Source: Hexactinellida sp. DTS-2022 (Eukaryota > Porifera > Hexactinellida). From it: a DNA stretch of 64,000 nucleotides. A program made the position numbers and the translations under genes. The DNA lies in NCBI GenBank assembly GCA_028753945.1, contig JAPNXP010000001.1:10964501-11028500 (forward strand). Direction: 5' to 3'. This document shows, in pieces, positions 55,498-64,000 of this stretch. Position 1 is the first letter of the stretch. Every line of letters starts with the position of its first letter. Below the pieces are notes generated by a model that worked only from the letters and a program-made list of their open reading frames with translations, had not been told where the DNA came from and searched no databases.

Positions 55498-58163
55498 TTA
55501 TTGGACTAACCAGTTCATAGCCTCCTCGAGTCCATCTCCGTTAATGGCAGATGTTTTGAATATACTCCAAGTTCTGTTCTTCAGAGAACACAGCCCGAGG
55601 GACTTTGATATTTCAGTGGGGGTCAGGGGATTCTCCATGTCTTGTTTGTTCGCGAATATCATAAGTATTGAGTTCTTCAACTCATCTTCCTATCACAATA
55701 CAGTATGACAATTAAATATATATATTAAAGAAGCCACGAGATATGAAAATGTAAGACATATTGATCGTGATTACGAATTATTATGTATTGTAGACGTACT
55801 TCCATCATAGCGATAAATTCCGAGGCAGAAATCCCGAGTCTGTCTCTGTCGGAGCTGTCCACAACGTAAATAACTGCGTCTGTGTGTCCGTAGTAACACC
55901 GCCAGTAGGGTCTGGTGTAAGGTACAATGTTAGATCAGCTGTTTAACAACTGGCTTACAATTCAATAGATATACTATATACACTCATTATATAATTTGAT
56001 AACTAACCTGATGCTTGTTTGACCTGAAAAGTATGAATAGATTGATAAATACAATATAGGAATAAAACTAATGAAATACTATATTAATTAATAGTAATGA
56101 GATTAACATTATAATGTATGACTAAGATTCTTTACCTCCGAGATCCCAAACTAAAATAAAATAAGAATAAAATCAGTAAATAACCAAGCGTTTAATTCAA
56201 TAAAAATACGAAAACGAACCGTGAAACTTTAGATTTTTGTAAGTCACCGTCTCCATATTGAAGCCAATCGCTAAATAATACAATCACACGATTAAAAGTC
56301 TCGGGAGTAAGTATTTGGTTATCCCAATTAACCGATTTAATTTATACTATTTACACAAATTCGTTTACAAAACTTTGTCATGATTAACCGAATTTCCAAT
56401 TCATCCGTCTCCTAATTAATATTAAGTGGCTTCCATTGTACAAACCAGTGCTATTGAACAACCCAACTACCTAGGAAGAAATAGGAAATTCTCTAAGCAT
56501 TAAATCCTACCAGATAGCTCTAGGTGTATCTTACAGAGTCCATAAAATATAACCATGATTTCAGCAATCCTATTCACATTTACACTACACTATCCTGCCC
56601 ATTAGTTATAGCATTAGTTATACAATACAATGTCAAGCGCTCAGAAGCTCCTGTGTTTGTGCATTTGCAGCAGCAGACAGGAAGGAGTCAATGTCCACAG
56701 CTTCGTGCACTTCTACACACTGGCCAGTGCGTCATTCAACGTGCACATCGTCACGCCGGAGGGCCTGCCCATGTACTTCGTTAGCATGGATGAGGAGTCC
56801 ACCAAATGGGTGACTGAGTTCAGAACGAAACAGCTGGCCAAAGAACAGGTCCTGGAGACAATCAACCCGAAGAGATACGACGCCCTGATCCTGCCCTGCA
56901 GTCCGGGCGCGCTCTACGACCTGGCCGCCAGCCCCAAGCTGGGGGAGATACTCGAGTCCTTCGTGGAGGAGCAGAAACCGATCTGCGCCAGTGGCTACGG
57001 GGTGGCGGGCCTGCTCGCGGCTAGGAGGGATCGGGAGCAGAGCTGGCCCTTCAAGGGATACAGCATGACTGCCCCCTGTCTCGGGGAGTGCATTAAGCTC
57101 AGCGTGTTCGCCAAGGTCCCACTGATCCCGTGTGACGCCATCATGGAGAATGGGGGCCATTACTCGGAGGCGGCGGAGGAAGGGCTGCACGTGATTATCG
57201 ACAGACATCTGATCACCGGGCAGAACGAGAAGTCCTCCCTCCTCGCGGCGCAGAACTTGCTAATCATGGCCTCCACCAGGCACTCCCAGAAGCAGAGACA
57301 GCCGCACCACCAATAGCAGTACTGTATAAGGATACAGCTATACTGTTGTGTAGGGATATGGTGTTTTAAATTGTATACTTCCAAGCCGCTAATATAATAG
57401 ATTATTGTGGCTATCGTATGGAACCAGTAAAACTGACGTAGGGAAAATTTAACGTATGTATATGATACAATAAGCAAAACATCCATTCGAACCTCATAAA
57501 AAACGAAATGTTGCAATTTTTTGGTATTTTTGCTTAAATCATTAAACAATCACTAACACACTAGTAGATTAAATAAATATCCCAAGTGATTAATTTTAAA
57601 AAATATCACAATTAAAATAGAACATACTTGGTATGGTGCATACAACCTGTCCCACTTGGAGTCTATAAAGAGGAAATTAATTATGAAACTATAAGTGTAG
57701 ATATTTGCTAATTACTTGTAGAGAATAGTTGTCTTCCCGGCTCCATCCAAGCCCAGTATTAAAATCTTTCGTTCTTTAGGACCCCAAAGAGCGTCCAACA
57801 TTCGAGAGAAGTAACTGCCTGCATTAAGAAGTTAATTAACAGTTAATATATAGTAGAACCTCGTTAATATAAACACCAGGGGACCGTCAAAATACGTTCG
57901 TATTAATTGTGTCATTTGTATTGAAAAGGCTGAAATAGTGTTCGTGGGACTGAAATAGTATTCGTAATAACCGTATTCGTACTAACGAGGTTCTACTGTA
58001 ATGTGCTACACGGTAGATAATAATATATCTTCTAAGAGTTCAGGGAAATGTTCTAAATAATATTTCAGTTTGCTCAAAAGCATATCTCCGTATTTGGTTG
58101 CAACTTTGGTGTATAAATGGCTGTTGCATAGAACGCGATAAACGATACTGTCTACTCACCCAT
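55498..58163 (-). CDS. ARL1: ARL1 small GTPase, eight exons incl. two microexons
   Basis: Exons: 58163-58160 (ATG plus one base), 57818-57716, 57662-57628, 56270-56220, 56150-56136 (15 nt), 56023-56008 (16 nt), 55911-55800 and 55689-55498. All phases fit and give 175 aa (human ARL1 181). ARL1 recruits GRIP-domain golgins at the trans-Golgi. Seen: N-myristoylation Gly2 (MGSYFS), created across intron 1; P-loop [11 protein letters not shown]; switch 1 TIPTIGFN (split by intron 3); WDLGGQTSIR, assembled from the two microexons; [26 protein letters not shown] (TSAINGDG). WRCYY and FKTSA...[10 protein letters not shown] identify ARL1 rather than other ARLs. GATD1 lies inside intron 3 on the other strand. 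Introns 1 and 3 carry MITEs. Confidence 0.93.
56300..56440. repeat. worn MITE in ARL1 intron 3
   Basis: Right end AAGTGGCTTCCATTGTA corresponds to the GTGGAAGCC-ended family of 41893-42062; internal TTAACCGAATTTCCAATTCA. Left end unclear. About 140 bp. Confidence 0.55.
56630..57316 (+). CDS. GATD1: GATD1-like (DJ-1/PfpI superfamily), nested in ARL1 intron 3
   Basis: Single-exon 228-aa protein, glutamine-amidotransferase-like class 1 fold. Conserved family blocks: [68 protein letters not shown] (nucleophile-elbow region, Cys119), SMTAPCLGE and [12 protein letters not shown]. These match vertebrate GATD1/PDDC1 over the whole length (human 220 aa). The enzymatic role of GATD1 is not settled. 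The frame is intact and high-GC. It lies between ARL1 exons 3 and 4, on the opposite strand, and has no introns, which suggests a retro-inserted or intron-lost gene. The start at 56630 is followed directly by the family's first strand. Confidence 0.92.
   Translation: MSSAQKLLCLCICSSRQEGVNVHSFVHFYTLASASFNVHIVTPEGLPMYFVSMDEESTKWVTEFRTKQLAKEQVLETINPKRYDALILPCSPGALYDLAASPKLGEILESFVEEQKPICASGYGVAGLLAARRDREQSWPFKGYSMTAPCLGECIKLSVFAKVPLIPCDAIMENGGHYSEAAEEGLHVIIDRHLITGQNEKSSLLAAQNLLIMASTRHSQKQRQPHHQ
57850..58000. repeat. TA-flanked MITE in ARL1 intron 1
   Basis: Left end TATAGTAGAACCTCGTTAAT, right end ACTAACGAGGTTCTACTGTA; shares AACACCAGGGGACCGTCAAA with the family. Confidence 0.88.
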
Positions 58164-58309
58164 TGTTAAGACTGACAGATGAGAGCTAATGAAAGGCAGC
58201 AGTCAATTAGTGGAGTATATAATGAGTTCTGATGTTTGGTTTTGCTAACCTCTAATTCAAGAACTGTAGATATGTATAAAATAATGATAGCTTAATTAAT
58301 AAATGACAA

Positions 58310-58501
58310 TACAGTCAAGTTCTTTATTGTGAACATTCAAGCGACCAAAAATTGTGTTCATAATAGAGAGACTTCATAATAAGCGAACTCAACTTAATAA
58401 AAAACCTATGTAAGTTGTCAAATTGGGACCATAGGGCTTGTTCATAATAATAAAAATTCAAATTAAGCAGACGAAAAATTGTTCACAATAAGCAGACTGT
58501 A
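58310..58501. repeat. TA-flanked MITE, full copy of the TTCATAATAGAGAGACTT family
   Basis: Ends TACAGTCAAGTTCTTTATTG and CAATAAGCAGACTGTA. Matches 971-1163 in the same orientation with only scattered differences. Lies between the ARL1 5' end and the ETFRF1 3' end. Confidence 0.88.
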
Positions 58502-58599
58502 CGTAAATTGTTAGAGGTTTAATTATTTTGTATTCGATGGACAGAAAACATAATATCGTGTTGTTTGGTGGGAGGCTGCTATAAATAGGAGGAATGGGA

Positions 58600-60256
58600 T
58601 TAAGAATCTTGATAGTAGTTCTTCTTTAGCGCTCTATATTTCCTCAATCTGTACATGGCCTATGGAAATATAACATAAATACTCCTTAGTAAAGCCATCA
58701 CATACCGAGTTTCTTAATTGGAATTCAGTGCGATTGTTTAAAGTTTAAACCAATTAATTAGGTACTAGACTACTAGTATATATAGTACCTTATATCATCA
58801 AAATGTGTTTGTTAGTGGAGTACACAAACTAGGCTATTATATGATCCCATCAAAGGCATATTTTACTAATGCGACTGCATATTTAATCCCTGTAATCCAT
58901 GCATTGACTAACCTCCAGCTCCTTAATAACATAATTTCCCCGTTTGACAAGAATAGAGATGTGTTCTGAATCTTTAACCGATATATTTTTCTGGAAAACT
59001 CGCCGCAGTCTCTCTCGAAAGAAACTGAATCCCAACGGGTATTCTCTCCCCATGTACAGCAGCTACAGTTTGAATATAATTAATCAAGCAATGTACAGTA
59101 AACTCTCGTAATACGAGTACGGTTAATATCGGATAAGGAGTACAAAGTTTAATTCCCCTAGACCAGGATTTTTTTTGAGGTTGAGCCCTTGGTGTAACTC
59201 AACACTGCAGCGGCCGCGGCCGACCCGAATCGTGGTGTAACTCCAAAAAATCTTGGTGCAAATTTTACACCAAGATCGGCCTTAAAAAACTTCTGCCCTA
59301 GGCTATACAAATGCATGGAAAGGACTCCAGTTAATACGAATTCCGGGTATTACGAACAAATTTCGCAGTCCCTTGGTATTCGTATTAACAGAGTCTACTG
59401 ACTATGTGTTTAATTGCTCACTTCTCTATAGAGCTGTACATGGCCTACTTAATATACGGCTAGATATGTCACCGAGAAGGCCATAAAACGAGAAGGCCAG
59501 TTTCAAATTTTCATTTTAGGATAAACTATGCCTCCTATTGTTGTTATTTGGGTTGTATATGGGGTAATCAACCATTGCGAGTTCATTAGAACCACTTTTG
59601 AGAATCTCAGATTTGTGGTTAAGCTGTTTAGGCGCCATTTAATGATGACACCACAAATATACAAAAATGTAAAATTCGAGTCTAAAGAACTGCGAGAAAA
59701 TGAAAATAATCTGCTAATATACTTAGAATACATTTTCCGAATATATAATGAGAATGAATATATATAAACCAGCAATTATAAACGTTTTATGTACAAAAAT
59801 AGTAAGTTTTAATTCGGATACTACTTGTATTTTAGCATGTGGTTGCTTAATAATTTTTAAATTTTTTTAAAATGTCGCCATTTTGTGATTTAGTAGTCTT
59901 TGGGGCATGAAATATATCCCTATATTAGTATTCCTATTATAAAATTATTAGAAAATAGGAAGAAACTGAAATTTATGATATTTGAAATTTTTTTCATTTT
60001 ACCATAAATTGTTACCGTCATCATTAAATTGCGCCTAAACAGCTTAACCACAAATCTGATATTCTCAAAAGTGGTTCTAATGGACTCGCAATGGTTGATT
60101 ACCCCATATACAACCCAAATAACAACAATAGGAGGCATAGTTTATCCTAAAATGAAAATTTGAAACTGGCCTTCTCGTTTTATGGCCTTCTCGGTGACAT
60201 ATCTAGCCGTATATTAAGTAGGCCATGAGCTGTAGTACTGCCCTCTTCTGAGACAT
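58600..60256 (-). CDS. ETFRF1: ETFRF1/LYRM5, three exons; exon 1 split by a 789-bp insertion
   Basis: ETFRF1 is a small mitochondrial LYR protein that regulates the electron-transferring flavoprotein. Exon 3: 58659-58600; exon 2: 59062-58913. Exon 1 begins ATG at 60256 and reads MSQKRAVLQ, then is cut by the foldback element 59439-60227. It resumes as (CT)LYRE up to the donor at 59422/59421. Without the insertion the protein is 82 aa: [25 protein letters not shown]...[23 protein letters not shown], a close match to human ETFRF1 (90 aa) with the LYR motif. With it, the frame is broken unless the element is removed from the RNA. A GTACTA at 60238 and the TACAG of the right-hand duplication at 59438-59434 would allow an 805-nt intron. 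Its removal deletes only codons V-L-Q and keeps LYR in frame. Whether this happens is not known. Confidence 0.85.
59094..59400. repeat. TA-flanked MITE with a nested 133-bp MITE in ETFRF1 intron 1
   Basis: Outer ends TACAGTAAACTCTCGTAATA and CGTATTAACAGAGTCTACTG (TCGTTAATACGA family). A nested element at about 59162-59294 starts ACCAGGATTTTTTTTGAGG and ends with the inverted CCTTAAAAAACTTCTG. It contains a small hairpin (TTGGTGCAAATTTTACACCAA) and sits between duplicated CCCTAG, compared with the uninterrupted sequence at 27177-27353. Confidence 0.82.
59439..60227. mobile_element. young foldback (TIR) element, 211-bp arms, 7-bp TSD, inside ETFRF1 exon 1
   Basis: Left arm 59439-59649 and right arm 60017-60227 are inverted copies of equal length with only about three mismatches. 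They begin CATGGCCTACTTAATATACG and end in the complement CGTATATTAAGTAGGCCATG. The element is flanked by direct repeats AGCTGTA (59432-59438 and 60228-60234), a 7-bp target-site duplication. The ~370-bp centre is AT-rich and has no transposase. The near-identical frames on both arms arise from the inverted repeat. The superfamily is uncertain: CA...TG ends with 7-8 bp duplication would fit hAT-like or P-like elements. High arm identity implies recent origin. Confidence 0.92.
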
Positions 60257-60514
60257 GCAGGTGTGTTGAGTTGTCGGTTGGATTGTCTAACCAGCTACAT
60301 CTATTGTGTTCAAATACTTTAATGTTAATGTACTTCAGAGCATATAGATCATAGTATACGTATACGTCTAAGTAATTACGTAATAAACTAGTACACGTGG
60401 CGGAATACAATTCGTTTGATACTCTGTTACTAGAAAAGAAGTATGGAGTTAAATATTATAGCCATACATAGTTCGCCTAATAGCAATTGCTCTAATAGCA
60501 AAAATTCTTATATA

Positions 60515-61090
60515 ATATATATATGTTACGGAAGATGTTGGCGATTGGAAGATGGTGGCTCGGTTAATTTGTATGGCTTTTCTTCAGCACTAATGAGGTT
60601 TCAGTTAACCGCAGCACTTATCAGGTTTCCAGTTATGTAGCATTGATAAAGTTTCTAGTAACATTTGTAGTAATAAGGATTCCACAAATAGGATTTTGTA
60701 AACGCCAACATCTTCCGTATTGGAAGATGTTGGCTCGGGTACTACAAATATAATTATGATCTGAAATATAGATAATTCTCGTTATAACGAAGTGCTTAGG
60801 AACTGTAAATCCCTTCGTTATATCCGGATATAACGAAGGGATTTACAGTAATTATATTTGTAATTCCCGAGCCAACATCTTCCAATACGGAAGATGTTGG
60901 CGTTTACAAAATCCTATTTGTGGAATCCCTATTACTGCAAATGTTGCCAGAAACCTTATCAATGCTACATAACTGGAAACCTGATAAGTGCTGCGGTTAA
61001 CTGAAACCTCATTAGTGCTGAAGAAAAGCCATACAAATTAACCGAGCCAACATCTTCCAATTGCCAACATCTTCCGTAACATATATATAT
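60515..61090. mobile_element. second foldback element with 225-bp arms and a nested 46-bp perfect palindrome
   Basis: Left arm (60515 to about 60745, starting ATATATATATGTTACGGAAG) pairs with the right arm (about 60850-61090, ending CTTCCGTAACATATATATAT). Shared marks are GTTGGC..TTGGAAGATG, AGCACTAATGAGGTTTCAGT and TAAACGCCAACATCTTCCG. The centre holds the perfect palindrome 60803-60848 (CTGTAAATCCCTTCGTTATA and its complement), next to CTCGTTATAACGAAG. It appears to lie in another worn MITE, because GCTCTAATAGCAA / TTGCTATTACGCG / CACTGTA words flank it (60490-61230). No coding. The spacer 61090-61720 holds no gene. Confidence 0.85.
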
Positions 61091-61720
61091 GTTGCTCTAT
61101 TAGCAAGTTAGTTTATGTCCCCAGCGAGCATTTATTGTAAATTTTGATCCTCTAATAGCAAGTTCGCCTTTTACCAAGGAAATTTCGTGAAAATTAGACT
61201 TGCTATTACGCGAATACGGAACCCACTGTACAAATATTGTTTGGGATAAAGCAAACAATTAACCACCCTGTAGCTAATATTTCAATGATCTGAAACAAAA
61301 TTTATCAAGTATAATTGGTCTTGAGTTATTCAAGATCATTTAATTAAAATGGAAGAAATCATATTAAATGTTAGGAGATAGGCTATGCAATTCCCATGAT
61401 CCCACTCTTTGCTAAATTATAGCTAATTACCCTACTCGCTACGCTCTCGTAGGATAAATTGAAACTCCAAAGTATCGAACTCTGAGAACGATAGAATTAG
61501 TCATAATTCATAAAATACTCGACACTAAGACATGTATATTTGTGCATAAGTTGGTTGTATAAACAAATGTGACGCAACAACAAGCCAGTAGAAATGAATA
61601 GATTACATGGAACAGCAGACAGCGAGCCTCGGAATTAGAATAGCAACGAGACAGGCGAAATGGAATTATGAGTGATTGGGTTGCGGGATCAGAGAGCAAG
61701 CAGTGCATTAAATAACAGAA

Positions 61721-63039
61721 TTAAAGTGAGAAAGTGTGATCTAGATCTTCCGAGTTTGAGTTCTCTTCATCCTCTTTGAAGGCGGGCAGCATGTTGGCAA
61801 AGCGCTTCTTGAGGGCGTAGGCAATTATGGCACCTGGGTCGTCCCCGGGTTTGGGGGACCGCGTTGTCAATTTGAGGGGCGTGCCCCCTGGGGATTTCTC
61901 CACGCACTTGAGCTTTATACTTCCCAATCCCTCCAGCACGCTGACCATGTTGGGTCTGTCTCTGCTCGCCCGTCTCTGCGGCCTCGAGACGGGCGTCAGG
62001 AAGGGGGTCTGCTCGGATATCCTGTTGCGGAACCAGAGGGGCATGTCCGGGGGCGGCTCCGGGATTAAGCTCCTCACTTCCTTGTCTACAGTACAACTAC
62101 ATAACTCTATAGCAGGGGTTCTCAACCTTCCAATATTACGGACCCCTGGTAGTACGTACTAAAAATTTGTGGCAACCCAAAACATGTACTAATTATATGA
62201 TACTATTATCGCTATAGGTTACGCGGCGGACCCTTAAAATCATTCGCGGCCCCTTTTGGAGAACCACTGCTCTATAGCTTAGCTAGCATGTTACAGACCC
62301 ATGAGTATGTCGGCCAGCTGGGACCTGAGGGAGCCCAGCTCCGACTCGAGAGATGCGATCTTCTGATCGGCAGCGGACTCGGGGACAGACATCTCGTCGT
62401 CCGCGTTGTACGCAGTCTCCTCGGGTCTCCGGGGCTCGGGGGCCAGGCGCACCGTGGGTCCGTCGCTCGTGAAGGAGACCTCGCTGTCCCACACCTCCAC
62501 ACAGTCCGAGTCAGAGCCAGAGGCCAGCGAGCGGTCCCCCGCGGCACTGCGGTTAAAGCTGGAAGAGAGGTTACATCTCCGAGACACCCTAGCCCTATAG
62601 CATTAGTGTATAAGGCACAAGGAATTATCCAGGAGCGAGAGATGATCCTTTTTGGAGCATGATTTTTTGGAAAATTTTAATTAGGCGCGAAAATTTGGCA
62701 TCCTCTCCTCTACCGTATTAATTTGTGATTTAGGCGTACGAAAATCGGGTTGGACAGGATTAGGAGCGCATTTATAAATGGCTGTATAATACACTGATAA
62801 GGCTGGATAACTTAGTGCACTAATTAACCTGTAGTGCCTCTGCTTGTGGCTGGACCCAAACAGGATGTTAGCGCTCGAGGAGTTAGGCAGTCTCTCTACG
62901 GGGATCTGTATGTAGACTATGCCGTAGGTGGGGAGGGGCAGGTACTCGGAGAGGCGGCGGAGGAGCGAGGCGTGGGCGGGGTCCGGCTGTCGGTGTCCGG
63001 ACAGCAGGAAGAGCAACTCCGACACGAGTCTACTCGCCA
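61721..63039 (-). CDS. MTFR: mitochondrial fission regulator (MTFR1/MTFR2)-like, three exons read
   Basis: Exons 63039-62829, 62558-62299 and 62085-61721 (TAA), in frame, give about 277 aa. Family marks: an N-terminal block with RRLSEYLPLPTYGIVYIQIP, the coiled segment IASLESELGSLRSQLADIL (MTFR heptad region), the acidic linker and, in exon 3, PNMVSVLEGLGSIKLKCVEK then SPGGTPLKL, and the terminal DDPGAIIAYALKKRFANML followed by an acidic/Ser tail. These match MTFR1/MTFR2, which promote mitochondrial fission at the outer membrane. The start is uncertain. Either a short upstream exon ends at GTTC|GTGAGT (about 63063), or ATG at 63058 or 63073 is used without the intron. Intron 2 contains a 157-bp hAT-type MITE. 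Confidence 0.82.
62113..62269. mobile_element. hAT-type MITE with 8-bp TSD in MTFR intron
   Basis: Ends CAGGGGTTCTCAACCTTCC and CCCCTTTTGGAGAACCACTG are the familiar hAT-like termini (CAGNGGTTCTC...). The element is flanked by the 8-bp duplication CTCTATAG (62105-62112 and 62270-62277), as hAT transposases make. It fills most of a 213-nt intron. Confidence 0.9.
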
Positions 63040-63205
63040 CTGAAATCACGATAAACATCAGAGCTAGGCACACTCACGAACAATCAGGGTACATTCAATA
63101 AAAAGCGTCGATTCAATTCCTAAACGTATTCCCTCGGGATAATCATAAAATTATAAAATAGAAACAAAATAGGAAAGAAGTGACATGTGTTAAGAAAAAC
63201 AGTCT

Positions 63206-64000
63206 TTATGTCTGCAGGTTTCTGTCGGTTATCTGCCCCACCCTCCTGTCCATCATCTCCTGCAGGATCTGGTTCATCTCCTGGAGCTCCTGCATCTTCC
63301 GCTCTGCCTTTGTGATCCACTCGTGGTAGCGCTGTCCCCACGCGTTCCGCAGCTCTAGCCCCAGCTCCTGCTCCCGCACCTTCCACTCCTCCTCCCTCTT
63401 ATCCATGGTTCCTCTCAGATGCGAGTTCTCAGCCAGCAGGTTCTCCACTCGCAGCTCCTGTCTCTTGACTAGCTTCCTCATCTCTCTGCATTCCAATGCC
63501 AGCTCCTCATACCTACCCTCCTCTCTCTCGCGGCCAGACACAGCACTCTCCAGCCGCTGTATCTCCTCTACCCATTGGCTCTCCTTCTCCCCGAGCTCCC
63601 GCATGAGCTCGCGCTTCTCCGCCCCGGCAGCCCCCACCTCCCCTCTCAGCTGTTCCCGCTCTCTCTCCAGCAGCTGTATCTCCGCCTCGTGCTCCCTAAG
63701 TAGGCTGCACTCCGTCTCCTCCAGCCGCGCCCGCCAGGCCTGTCCCAGCGCCTCCAGCTCCCCCTCCACAGCCCCCGGGCACAGGGCGGGGGCAGGGAGA
63801 GAGCCCGCACTGATCGGAGCTCTCTCCCGCTTGATAATCAGCTGATTCTTGGCTTTCCTGAGACTGTCCAGTCGGTACCTGAGCTCCGAGTTCTCGCTCT
63901 CCAGGAGCCGCAGCTGCTCCCTGAGCTCTCTCTCGCACTGTCGCGGCTCCGGCTCGGGTCTGGGCGTCTGGAGCCGCGGGGAAATGGACGGAGACTTAAA
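63206..64000 (-). CDS. long coiled-coil protein, C-terminal part (gene continues beyond window)
   Basis: A single open frame runs from the window edge at 64000 to the TAG/TGA at 63206, 264 codons, with no stop or splice signal needed. It starts with Ser/Pro-rich FKSPSISPRLQTPRPEPEP. Then it is almost entirely Glu/Arg/Leu heptads (CERELREQLRLLESENSELR, LLEREREQLRGEVGAAG, EMRKLVKRQELRVENLLAEN). It finishes RYHEWITKAERKMQELQEMN. Composition is typical of centrosomal, ciliary or golgin coiled-coil proteins, but I cannot name the family. It is followed within about 130 bp by the MTFR-like gene on the same strand. Confidence 0.8.
   Translation of the reverse strand, partial: FKSPSISPRLQTPRPEPEPRQCERELREQLRLLESENSELRYRLDSLRKAKNQLIIKRERAPISAGSLPAPALCPGAVEGELEALGQAWRARLEETECSLLREHEAEIQLLEREREQLRGEVGAAGAEKRELMRELGEKESQWVEEIQRLESAVSGREREEGRYEELALECREMRKLVKRQELRVENLLAENSHLRGTMDKREEEWKVREQELGLELRNAWGQRYHEWITKAERKMQELQEMNQILQEMMDRRVGQITDRNLQT

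Noticed and set aside
59528-60138. Two opposite frames both beginning [18 protein letters not shown]
   Set aside because: Identical because they lie on the two arms of the inverted repeat; no transposase features.
1-64000. Bacterial operon, CRISPR array, prophage or organellar origin
   Set aside because: Spliced introns, animal gene families and absence of spaced repeats with unique spacers argue against all of these.

Overview
This 64 kb window is nuclear DNA from an animal. The genes have GT-AG spliceosomal introns, and the products include animal-type BCL7, TRIP13/PCH2, ARL1, SMAP-type ArfGAP, RING-TRAF-MATH, coiled-coil-NHL and mitochondrial fission regulator proteins. Non-coding DNA is very AT-rich, while many exons are strikingly GC-rich. 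A large beta-helix/multi-TM surface protein with Pmp-type GGA(I/L/V) repeats, plus TRAF-like and NHL proteins, would fit an early-branching animal such as a sponge. That is inference from gene content, not proof. No bacterial, organellar, rRNA or CRISPR sequence was seen.

Layout. 0-2.3 kb: TE remnants and a possible decayed coding stretch. 2.3-5.9 kb (-): intronless beta-helix membrane protein. 6.5-7.4 kb (+): RRP7 rRNA-processing factor. 8.3-8.6 kb (+) and 13.0-13.3 kb (-): two members of a small membrane-protein family I do not recognise. Between them lie a decayed MULE transposase and a 5'-truncated LINE. 14.3-15.5 kb (-): COX15. 16.4 kb (-): small unknown protein. 17.3-23.4 kb (-): nine-exon gene with a CARF/ALS2CR8-like domain. 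23.4-34.7 kb: AT-rich gene-poor DNA. 34.7 kb (+): five-finger C2H2 protein. 35.9-36.5 kb: array of short inverted repeats. 38.4-64 kb: dense cluster, nearly all on the minus strand: MRPS17, RING-TRAF-MATH, BCL7 (with an LCLAT1-like acyltransferase inside intron 1), TRIP13, a DYNC2LI1 pseudogene, coiled-coil NHL protein, SMAP ArfGAP, ARL1 (with GATD1 on the opposite strand inside intron 3), ETFRF1/LYRM5 (first exon split by a 789-bp foldback element), MTFR-like, and a partial coiled-coil protein running off the end.

Themes. The conserved genes are ordinary housekeeping functions: mitochondrial heme A synthesis, mitoribosome, ETF regulation, fission, Golgi/Arf traffic, chromatin, meiotic HORMA remodelling, ribosome assembly. 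They do not form one pathway. What is unusual is architecture. Intronless genes (at least ten) alternate with intron-split genes, two genes sit inside introns of others, ARL1 has 15- and 16-nt microexons, and many TA-flanked miniature inverted-repeat elements occupy introns. The most striking item is a young foldback element with a 7-bp target duplication immediately before the LYR codons of ETFRF1. It either breaks the gene or is being spliced out as a newly made intron. Exon structures were read by hand from splice signals, frame phase and family resemblance; no searches were run.
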